Shown one piece after another: positions 1 to 4,986 of a stretch of 7,256 nucleotides of DNA. Location of the stretch: assembly GCA_025352185.1 (NCBI GenBank), contig JANXTV010000313.1:1-7256 (forward strand), read 5' to 3'. A program made the translations under genes and the position numbers. The notes under the pieces are model-generated. The model had not been told where the DNA came from. It searched no databases and saw nothing but the letters and a program-made list of their open reading frames with translations. The DNA comes from Oligoflexia bacterium. GTDB lineage: Bacteria > Bdellovibrionota > UBA1018. Each line of letters starts with the position of its first letter. Within the stretch, counting starts at the first letter, position 1.

Positions 1-477
1 CGCGCGTTTATCCGTTCCGGAGCGCGCCGTCTTCACGAGCTGCGGATATTTTTTATTGATCGATTCGAGATCGGCCAGAATCAGTTCGAGATCGATTACT
101 TCGATATCGCGGACGGGATTTACCGAACCATCGACGTGAACGACGTTCGGATCCTGGAAGCAGCGAACGACGTGCGCGATCGCATTCGTTTCCCGAATAT
201 GTCCGAGAAACTGGTTTCCGAGACCTTCTCCCTTCGAAGCGCCCTTCACGAGCCCGGCGATATCGACGAAGGTCATTTCGGTCGGAATCAGTTTCTGCGG
301 TGGAATACATTCCGCGATCGCCTTCAGGCGAACGTCCGGAACTTTCACGATCCCGGTGTTCGGTTCGATCGTGCAGAACGGATAATTCGCCGCCTCCGCT
401 TTCGCCGAAGTAACCGCATTAAAAATCGTCGATTTACCGACGTTCGGGAGCCCAACAATTCCACATTTAAAGCCCAT
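1..477 (-). CDS. ychF: YchF/OLA1-family GTP/ATP-binding protein, N-terminal part (runs off left edge)
   Basis: Read on the minus strand, an ATG at 477-475 opens an uninterrupted frame of 159 codons to the window edge; the C-terminal half, usually another ~200 residues, lies outside. It begins MGFKCGIVGLPNVGKST, with the P-loop GLPNVGKST at residues 9-17. It continues with the switch region DIAGLVKGASKGEGLGNQFL (about 76-95), which is diagnostic of YchF within the Obg-related translation-factor GTPases. YchF is a cytoplasmic, ribosome-associated NTPase that in studied members prefers ATP; the specificity motif (NxxE) and the TGS domain are not in view. The start follows the pth stop directly (TAA then ATG, no spacer), with a Shine-Dalgarno-like AAAGAGG at 489-483 inside the pth end. 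This implies translational coupling, and the pth-ychF order is common in bacteria. Identity is very secure. Confidence 0.96.
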   Translation of the reverse strand, partial: MGFKCGIVGLPNVGKSTIFNAVTSAKAEAANYPFCTIEPNTGIVKVPDVRLKAIAECIPPQKLIPTEMTFVDIAGLVKGASKGEGLGNQFLGHIRETNAIAHVVRCFQDPNVVHVDGSVNPVRDIEVIDLELILADLESINKKYPQLVKTARSGTDKRA

Positions 478-1074
478 TTATGCCTCTTTCGTTTCTTTAG
501 AAGTCTTTTGATTAAAATCGTTCATCGCTTTTTTTAAATCTCCGCGCATCACGAGCACGGTCGCATCCCTTACGCGGTCGAGGAGCGGATCCAGCGCGTC
601 GCACTCGTTCTGCGGAAACTGGGACAGCACCCAGTCGGCGACGTCCATCTGCGGAATGAAATCACGCGGGTGTCCGATCCCGATTCGAATGCGGTGGTAA
701 TCGTTTTTACCGATACATTCGTCGATCGACTTAAGACCGTTATGACCACCGTTCCCGCCCCCGGTCTTAATTTTTAGCGTGGCGGGAGCGAGGTCGAGCT
801 CGTCGTGAATGACGATCAAGTCCGACGTTTCGCATTTATAAAATTGCATGAGTGGCGCGACCGCGCGGCCGGAAAGGTTCATGAAGGTTTGCGGCTTCAC
901 GAGGAGAGCTTTCTCACCGCCGACCGAGGCGGTCCAGACTTCGGCCTGATTTTTCGTCGTAGGCCCCGTCGCCTTCCAGTCCTCGATCATTCGGTCGAGC
1001 GCGAGCCAGCCGACGTTATGCCGGGTGGTTTCATACTTCGCGCCAGGATTTCCGAGACCGACGATGATTTTCAT
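478..1074 (-). CDS. pth: Peptidyl-tRNA hydrolase
   Basis: This 198-residue cytoplasmic enzyme cleaves the ester bond of peptidyl-tRNAs that drop off the ribosome, releasing tRNA for re-use. Length and sequence fit bacterial Pth (about 190-200 residues). It opens MKIIVGLGNPG, with the substrate-contacting Asn at 9 and the catalytic His at 19 in the TRHNVGW segment. KPQTFMNLSG (60-69) carries the conserved Asn66, and HDELDL (90-95) carries Asp91, which pairs with the catalytic His in the E. coli enzyme (Asp93). GGGNGGHNGLKSI (105-117) holds His111 and Asn112. All expected active-site residues are present. The C-terminus is lysine-rich (KKAMNDFNQKTSKETKEA), common in the family. The ATG at 1074 gives the family-typical N-terminus but has no clear Shine-Dalgarno. 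It sits 26 bases after prs and abuts ychF, so it is probably part of a prs-pth-ychF transcript. A six-codon ORF overlaps its start codon. Confidence 0.97.
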   Translation of the reverse strand: MKIIVGLGNPGAKYETTRHNVGWLALDRMIEDWKATGPTTKNQAEVWTASVGGEKALLVKPQTFMNLSGRAVAPLMQFYKCETSDLIVIHDELDLAPATLKIKTGGGNGGHNGLKSIDECIGKNDYHRIRIGIGHPRDFIPQMDVADWVLSQFPQNECDALDPLLDRVRDATVLVMRGDLKKAMNDFNQKTSKETKEA

Positions 1075-1091
1075 TCGTGACGATTACTCAT
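1071..1091 (-). other. Six-codon mini-ORF overlapping the pth start, speculative leader peptide
   Basis: On the minus strand, ATG at 1091-1089 is followed by AGT AAT CGT CAC GAA and the stop TGA at 1073-1071, giving MSNRHE. The TGA overlaps the pth ATG in an ATGA junction. The mini-ORF begins nine bases after the prs stop, so ribosomes ending prs could in principle re-initiate on it and then on pth. It has no Shine-Dalgarno of its own. Translation is unproven and chance occurrence is quite possible. It is recorded because very short ORFs are known sources of peptidyl-tRNA drop-off, which is the substrate of Pth. Confidence 0.2.
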
Positions 1092-1096
1092 TCGTG
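1071..1096 (-). repeat. 9-bp direct repeat CACGAATGA spanning the pth start
   Basis: The minus-strand sequence CACGAATGA occurs at 1096-1088 and again at 1079-1071, separated by eight bases. Each copy contains an ATG: the upstream one starts the six-codon mini-ORF, the downstream one is the pth start codon. The two ATGs are 17 bases apart and therefore in different frames. The repeat may be a short local duplication or a duplicated binding or initiation site; no function can be assigned. Confidence 0.6.
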
Positions 1097-1100
1097 CCGA

Positions 1101-2051
1101 CTAGATAAAGAGCTGCGAGACGCTGTCGTAGTTATGCACGCGGTAGATCGCTTCGGCGAGAATATCCGCCACCGAGAGTTGGACTATTTTTCCCGATTTT
1201 TGCGCGGCTTCCGTGAGGGGAATCGTATCGGTAACGATTACCTGGCGAATCGGCGAGGAATTAATCCGCTCAATCGCGGGACCCGAAAGAACTCCGTGCG
1301 TCGCGGCCGCGTAAACTTCCGTACCGCCGTGGGAAAGGATCGCGTTCACGCCTTCAGTTAAGGTTCCCGCCGTGTCGATCATGTCGTCGACGATGATCGC
1401 GGTTTTTCCCGCGACCTCTCCGATAATGTTCATCGCTTTCGCAACGTTCGGACCAGTCCTTCGTTTATCGATCATGGCGACGCCGCACTCGAGACGTTTC
1501 GCGTACGCCCGCGCGCGTTCCACTCCGCCCGCATCGGGCGAAACGATCACGGTCTTCGCCGGATCGAGGTTCATCGATTTTAAGTGAGTAAGGATCACCG
1601 GCGCCGAAAAAAGGTTATCCACGGGAATATTAAAGAAGCCCTGAATCTGGCCGGCGTGCAGATCCATCGTCATCACTCGGGTCGCGCCCGCGGCGGTGAG
1701 GAGGTCGGCGACGAGTTTCGCGGAGATCGGAGTCCGCGGTTGGACCTTACGATCCTGACGGGCGTAGCCGTAATAGGGAATAACCGCCGTGATTTCCTTC
1801 GCCGACGCGCGCTTTAAAGCGTCGACGATCACGAGGAGTTCCATGAGATTATCGTTCACCGGGCGGCACGTACTCTGGACGACGTAACAGTCGCGGCCCC
1901 GGACGTTTTCGCCGACTTCGACGAAGATCTCGGCATCGGAGAATCTCCGGATATCGATCTTCGCCATCGGCTTCCCGAGCCTTTCACAGATTTTTTCGGT
2001 GAGAGGACGGTTTGCATTCCCTGAGAGGATGACCCATTCGCGAAGTCGCAT
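1101..2051 (-). CDS. prs: Ribose-phosphate pyrophosphokinase (PRPP synthetase)
   Basis: The product transfers pyrophosphate from ATP to ribose-5-phosphate, making PRPP for purine, pyrimidine, His, Trp and NAD synthesis; it is cytoplasmic. The 316 residues match class I bacterial Prs (about 315). Visible motifs in order: SGNAN (10-14); RFSDAEIFVEVGENVRG (36-52); QSTCRPVNDNLMELL (59-73); the catalytic flexible-loop region YARQDRK (96-102); MDLHAGQIQGFF with His132 (129-140); SPDAGGVERAR (171-181); DKRR (195-198); and the PRPP-binding loop VDDMIDTAGT (221-230). No inactivating change is seen. The ATG at 2051 is the first start after an in-frame TAG three codons upstream (2063-2061). It lacks a Shine-Dalgarno; the bases before it read TTCTCCT, the opposite polarity. 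It is the first gene of the leftward block and divergent from the exported-protein genes. The rplY (L25) gene that often follows prs is missing. Confidence 0.97.
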   Translation of the reverse strand: MRLREWVILSGNANRPLTEKICERLGKPMAKIDIRRFSDAEIFVEVGENVRGRDCYVVQSTCRPVNDNLMELLVIVDALKRASAKEITAVIPYYGYARQDRKVQPRTPISAKLVADLLTAAGATRVMTMDLHAGQIQGFFNIPVDNLFSAPVILTHLKSMNLDPAKTVIVSPDAGGVERARAYAKRLECGVAMIDKRRTGPNVAKAMNIIGEVAGKTAIIVDDMIDTAGTLTEGVNAILSHGGTEVYAAATHGVLSGPAIERINSSPIRQVIVTDTIPLTEAAQKSGKIVQLSVADILAEAIYRVHNYDSVSQLFI

Positions 2052-2191
2052 GCAGGAGAACTACCGAAAAACCGAAGGATTTCCAAGGACTGAGACTCGC
2101 CGGTCCTCGATAATCCCGGAATGACTTCGAATTCTCGGTAACCGTAGGGTTCGAGATTGACACTTAGCGTTAGCTTTGTTAACCCAACCCC
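2052..2191. promoter_or_regulatory. Divergent intergenic region between prs and the exported-protein genes
   Basis: These 140 bases separate prs (leftward) from the first exported-protein gene (rightward), so promoters for both directions are expected here. On the plus strand a perfect TTGACA lies at 2157-2162. At a 17-base spacing the hexamer is TAACCC (2180-2185), a poor -10 that keeps only the first two consensus bases. If it is used, transcription would start at or within a few bases of the ATG at 2192, giving a leaderless or nearly leaderless mRNA; no Shine-Dalgarno precedes that ATG. No convincing prs promoter was recognised on the minus strand. Confidence 0.35.
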
Positions 2192-2626
2192 ATGAAATCA
2201 CTTGTTTTCGTAGGACTCGCGGCGCTTTCGGTCCTTTTCGTTTCGGGCACCACTCGTGCGGCGGACGACGGGCTTTTCCACTACACGTACGAAATCACCA
2301 CGGCGGGCGAAGCACCGTATCTCCTTTCACTCGAAGGATGGGATGCCCCACACCTCGCTGAACATTGCACCTATAACTCCGGGGCGAACGAATCGCACTG
2401 CGCGGGTTCGATGCGCGGTCTCTCGATTCTTCCCCACGGGATCGTCTTCATCCGCGGTGGAGTAAAGACCGGCACGGTAAAGGTGAAGGTCACCCAAATC
2501 TGCCGCAATAAAACCACGAAAATTCTGACGGATATTCCTACGACCATCGCGCCCGACGGCGACCCGTTCGGATTCTTCTACATTAAACTCGATGCTGCCC
2601 TAAACCCATGCGGAGATCGTCACTAA
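2192..2626 (+). CDS. Small secreted protein of unknown function with four cysteines
   Basis: I do not recognise this 144-residue protein. Residues 1-23 look like a Sec signal peptide: MKSLVFVGLAALSVLFVSG followed by TTRA, with predicted cleavage before ADDG. The mature ~120 residues contain four cysteines (59, 70, 104, 140), enough for two disulfides in an oxidising periplasm or outside the cell. The middle alternates hydrophobic residues (GIVFIRGGVKTGTVKVKVTQ, about 83-102), suggesting beta strands. There is no further membrane segment. Codon use resembles the neighbours, which supports a real gene. It has no Shine-Dalgarno and may be read from a near-leaderless transcript. It lies 16 bases before the acid phosphatase gene, and its signal-peptide DNA shares a 21-bp near-identical stretch with that gene, so the pair is probably co-expressed and exported. 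A direct role with the phosphatase is only inferred from position. Confidence 0.75.
   Translation: MKSLVFVGLAALSVLFVSGTTRAADDGLFHYTYEITTAGEAPYLLSLEGWDAPHLAEHCTYNSGANESHCAGSMRGLSILPHGIVFIRGGVKTGTVKVKVTQICRNKTTKILTDIPTTIAPDGDPFGFFYIKLDAALNPCGDRH
2216..2236 (+). repeat. 21-bp near-identical signal-peptide segment, copy 1
   Basis: This stretch (CTCGCGGCGCTTTCGGTCCTT with one base differing) recurs at 2679-2699 in the following gene with 20 of 21 bases identical; the mismatch is the sixth base, G here and C there. Both copies are in the same reading frame and encode LAALSVL in the hydrophobic core of a signal peptide. The remainders of the two proteins show no obvious similarity. Confidence 0.6.
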
Positions 2627-2642
2627 CCGAGAACGGTGTAAA

Positions 2643-3317
2643 ATGAAAAATTTACGACTGATCTCCCGTTATTCGATCCTCGCCGCGCTTTCGGTCCTTC
2701 GGTTCTCCACTCCCGCGACGGCGGCCTACTCCTTAAACGCAACCTACGAAGTGCCCACTCCTCCGACCGCGGGATCGAACGCGGCCACTGCTGACTACGC
2801 GGAACTTCACCGTCTCCAGAATAACCGAACTCACGAAGAGTGCGATATCGCCGCGACCCAGTCCCATATGGACCTCGATAGTTTTTTTGGTCCCGCCGCC
2901 GGGATACTCACGGAAACCGAGTTTCGGGCCGTCACACCGCTATTAATGGAACTAAAAGAAACGGTGAATGAGGAATCGAAACCGTTCAAAGAAAAGTACA
3001 CTCGAGCTCGGCCCTATAATGTCGACGCGACGATCTCGCCCTGCGTGGAAAAGCCTTCCGGGGCCACTTCCTATCCGAGTTCTCACGCCGCCATGGGAAT
3101 CACGATGGGTCACGTTCTCGCGGACCTCATTCCCGCGAAACGCGCGGTGATCGAAGCGCAGGGAATTCAAATCGGCGAAAACCGACTGATCGGCGGCGTC
3201 CACCATCCGAGCGACGTGAAAGCGGGCCGGGATCTCGGGGACCAAATCTACGACGCCCTCCGCTCGAACGCGAAATACCAGAGCGACTTCCGGGCGGCAA
3301 AAGCGTCGCTTCGGTAA
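2643..3317 (+). CDS. Class A type non-specific acid phosphatase (PAP2 superfamily), secreted
   Basis: The 224-residue protein has an N-terminal signal peptide (MKNLRLISRYSILAALSVLR, then FSTPATAAYS), with cleavage predicted near 26-29, so it acts in the periplasm or outside the cell. It carries the full vanadate-sensitive phosphatase signature: K116-x6-R123-P124, then P145-S-S-H148, then R181-x5-H187-x3-D191. In PAP2 enzymes the second-motif His is the acid/base and the last His is the phosphorylated nucleophile. Spacings (20 residues between the first and second motifs, 31 between the second and NR) fit the class A family represented by PhoN. The usual Gly of PSGH is Ser147, a change seen in other PAP2 proteins. 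Cys67 and Cys134 could pair. Likely substrates are organic phosphomonoesters. No Shine-Dalgarno is apparent before the ATG. A PAP2 lipid phosphatase is less likely because no transmembrane helices are present. Confidence 0.88.
   Translation: MKNLRLISRYSILAALSVLRFSTPATAAYSLNATYEVPTPPTAGSNAATADYAELHRLQNNRTHEECDIAATQSHMDLDSFFGPAAGILTETEFRAVTPLLMELKETVNEESKPFKEKYTRARPYNVDATISPCVEKPSGATSYPSSHAAMGITMGHVLADLIPAKRAVIEAQGIQIGENRLIGGVHHPSDVKAGRDLGDQIYDALRSNAKYQSDFRAAKASLR
2679..2699 (+). repeat. 21-bp near-identical signal-peptide segment, copy 2
   Basis: This is the second copy of the LAALSVL-coding stretch, inside the acid phosphatase signal peptide, differing at one position from the copy at 2216-2236. 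The spacing between copies is 463 bases. Local duplication, or recombination between adjacent signal sequences, is possible. Shared codon bias on a common hydrophobic motif is the plainer alternative. Confidence 0.6.
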
Positions 3318-3398
3318 AAACCGGTTCCGATTTAAAGTTGCCAATTTTTCGTCGCCCTCATTTCCGAAAAAGGTGCATCAGGAACTTCTAAATAGAAA

Positions 3399-3404
3399 TA
3401 ATAC
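3399..3404 (+). promoter_or_regulatory. Possible -10 element (TAATAC) upstream of the motor-like operon
   Basis: TAATAC lies in the AT-richer part (AAATAGAAATAATACG) of the intergenic region before the lipoprotein gene. No TTGACA-like -35 is found at the usual spacing (the hexamer at 17 bases is CATCAG), so this is only a candidate. If it is used, the transcript would begin near 3411, a few bases before the hairpin at 3417-3440, leaving a 5' leader of roughly 110-130 bases. Confidence 0.25.
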
Positions 3405-3416
3405 GACCTGACACGT

Positions 3417-3440
3417 GCTCCGTCAGGACGCTGACGGAGC
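3417..3440 (+). promoter_or_regulatory. Perfect 10-bp hairpin with 4-base loop in the leader of the motor-like operon
   Basis: GCTCCGTCAG (3417-3426), loop GACG (3427-3430) and CTGACGGAGC (3431-3440) form a fully complementary, GC-rich stem. It is not followed by a T-run (the next bases are GATCCCGAAG), so an intrinsic terminator reading rightward is unlikely. Possible roles are a stabilising 5' stem-loop, a translational control element or a dyad operator. It lies about 80 bases before the lipoprotein start. The rest of 3318-3520 shows only a weaker stem at 3484-3502 (arms TCTTCAG and CTGAGGA, one G-U pair). Confidence 0.55.
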
Positions 3441-3520
3441 GATCCCGAAGTACGCGCACTTTTACTCAACATTTAAAGGTAGGTCTTCAGGTTCACTGAG
3501 GAAATTCCGAATAGACCTCC

Positions 3521-4183
3521 ATGGACGGGACTCTCTACGTGATTCGATCATTTTCTATATTCAGTTCACGAGTAAAATTACGCGCACTTTCCTTCGTGTT
3601 AGTGGCGGGGTTTTCATCGTGTGCGAGCAGTAATCTAATCGTCGAAAGTGATCCACCCGGCGCCGACATCTACGTCGTGAACGGTGGGAACATGAAACAG
3701 AAAATCGGAGTGACGCCCATGACGCTCACCCCTTCGGTGAACTCGAGCGCGTTTCTTCCCGATACCCAAATCCAGGTGAATAAAGCGGGATTCCGCGCAG
3801 AATCGTTCCTCATCCCTTCGGTCGCATCCGGAGCGCAAGGTCGCATTCAAGCCCGCCTCACGGAAGATACCGTAACGAAAACGTGTCAGGACTCGACGAA
3901 CTCGATGACAGAAACGACCGACGCCGTCGCGCAAGTCCAGCGCATGATCTATAAAAAGAATTATATCGAAGCGGAACGCACGCTGAATACCTTTACCGTG
4001 AAATATCCGGCGATCCCGGTTTTCTTCAGCCTCCTCGGAAACGTCTACTACCTCGAGAAGAATCTCGATAAGGCGCTCGAAGCGTACCAGCGCTCCTATG
4101 CCCTCCAACCCCAAAACCAAGAGGCGTCACGCATGATCCAGAAAATTAAGTCGATTCGCGGATCGAACGGGGGAACCACCTAA
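3521..4183 (+). CDS. PEGA-domain and TPR lipoprotein, first gene of the motor-like operon
   Basis: The 220-residue product begins with a basic/hydrophobic signal (SRVKLRALSFVLVAGFSSC) ending in a lipobox-like FSSC, with Cys34 as the predicted lipidated residue. Ala at +2 predicts outer-membrane sorting if the Lol rule applies. Residues 39-113 resemble a PEGA domain: LIVESDPPGADIYVV, IGVTPMTLTP, then QIQVNKAGFRAESFLI. Residues about 136-210 form two TPR-like helical repeats, including FFSLLGNVYYLEKNLDKALE and AYQRSYALQPQNQEA, suitable for protein binding. The start is uncertain: ATG 3521 gives a long n-region, while GTG 3539 is in frame and gives a more usual length; neither has a good Shine-Dalgarno. 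The stop shares a base with the next ATG (TAATG), implying coupled translation with the MotA-like gene. Its role is inferred: a periplasmic or outer-membrane partner or bushing for the motor. Confidence 0.82.
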   Translation: MDGTLYVIRSFSIFSSRVKLRALSFVLVAGFSSCASSNLIVESDPPGADIYVVNGGNMKQKIGVTPMTLTPSVNSSAFLPDTQIQVNKAGFRAESFLIPSVASGAQGRIQARLTEDTVTKTCQDSTNSMTETTDAVAQVQRMIYKKNYIEAERTLNTFTVKYPAIPVFFSLLGNVYYLEKNLDKALEAYQRSYALQPQNQEASRMIQKIKSIRGSNGGTT

Positions 4184-4986
4184 TGTTTTACTTATCCGGT
4201 TTACTCATCGCGGTTTGCTCCATCCTCTTCTCGATCGTTCACCTTCGGCAGAGCGCGAGTAACTATTTCGACCCGGTCGGGCTAGCCGTCGTCATCGGCG
4301 GAACCTTCGCCGTATCGGTCATGATCCTGCCGTGGGAAATGCACGTCGAAATTCGCGATGCTCTAAAACGCCTTTTCGGTAATCGCAAACTCGATTTAAA
4401 AGCAGTGAACCTCGAGTGCTTCGAACTTATCCGGAAAGTCCAAACCGGGAATACCGAATTTAAAGCGGTGAGTCCCTCGATCGTCGGCCAGACGCTGACG
4501 GATGGGAGCGAACTCATCGGACTAGGATTCTCCGCCGAGAAGATTCACCACATTCTCGAAGAACGGATTTTCCAGTGGGCCGAACGTAAGCAGAAGGTGG
4601 CGAACTCGATTCGTTCCCTCGCTAAATATCCGCCCGCTTTCGGACTCGTCGGAACCGTGCTCGGTCTCGTGAGTCTGATGCGCGCCATTTCGGATGGAGC
4701 GAGCTCGAGCGAAGCCGGTTTCCGAATGGCCGTGGCCCTCGTCGCCACCCTTTACGGCCTCCTTACGGCTAACTTAGTGCTTAACCCGGCGGGCGAAAAC
4801 GTCCTCCGTTCTTCGACCGAAGAGCGGAAGGCTGCCGAAATTGCGCTCGAAGCCGTGATCCTTGCCTGCGAAGGGGTAAACCTCCTCGAAGCACAGGAAA
4901 CTCTAAACTCCCACGTATCCCCCGCCGACCGAATTAATATTCTCGGGAATATCTCCACCGAAACCGAAGGAGACGCCGCCGCTTGA
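4183..4986 (+). CDS. motA: MotA-like stator proton/ion channel subunit
   Basis: The 267-residue protein fits the MotA/PomA family. Four hydrophobic segments are visible: about 3-20, 31-50, 149-169 (YPPAFGLVGTVLGLVSLMRA) and 180-201 (FRMAVALVATLYGLLTANLV). A charged cytoplasmic loop lies between the second and third. Pro151 in PAFG and Pro202 in LNPAGENV correspond to E. coli MotA Pro173 and Pro222, which matter for coupling ion flow to torque. MotA forms a ring of five around two MotB chains in the inner membrane. The usual loop motif ARxEGxLxLE (E. coli Arg90 and Glu98, contacting FliG) is not recognisable: the matching region reads RKVQTGNTEFKAV (84-96). The start overlaps the lipoprotein stop and the stop overlaps the motB-like TTG start. 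ExbB/TolQ is less likely because of the four-helix layout and the GTVLGLV/TLYGLL motifs. Confidence 0.93.
   Translation: MFYLSGLLIAVCSILFSIVHLRQSASNYFDPVGLAVVIGGTFAVSVMILPWEMHVEIRDALKRLFGNRKLDLKAVNLECFELIRKVQTGNTEFKAVSPSIVGQTLTDGSELIGLGFSAEKIHHILEERIFQWAERKQKVANSIRSLAKYPPAFGLVGTVLGLVSLMRAISDGASSSEAGFRMAVALVATLYGLLTANLVLNPAGENVLRSSTEERKAAEIALEAVILACEGVNLLEAQETLNSHVSPADRINILGNISTETEGDAAA
4967..4972 (+). promoter_or_regulatory. Shine-Dalgarno AAGGAG deciding the TTG start of the MotB-like gene
   Basis: AAGGAG lies inside the end of the motA-like gene, ten bases before TTG at 4983. The TTG overlaps the motA-like stop (TTGA). No in-frame ATG occurs until residue 30, inside the membrane helix, so this site supports the TTG as the true start. 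Confidence 0.7.

Noticed and set aside
3311..3330. CGGT/ACCG stem after the phosphatase stop as an intrinsic terminator
   Set aside because: The stem is only four base pairs and the T-run (3345-3349) is about 20 bases away, so it does not form a standard terminator.
3333..3361. TAAAGTTG resembling the -35 of a FliA (sigma-28) flagellar promoter, tempting upstream of mot-like genes
   Set aside because: No GCCGATAA-like -10 is found at 11-12 bases; the nearest GCC is at 13 bases and matches only about half of the motif.
3399..3407. TAATACGAC, matching the first nine bases of the T7 RNA polymerase promoter
   Set aside because: The rest of the T7 consensus does not follow (CTGACACG instead of TCACTATA) and there is no phage context, so it is better read as a possible -10 or as coincidence.
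3415..3633. 72-codon plus-strand ORF overlapping the start of the lipoprotein gene
   Set aside because: It starts inside the hairpin region with no Shine-Dalgarno, has no recognisable domain, and overlaps the signal peptide of a better-supported gene in another frame.
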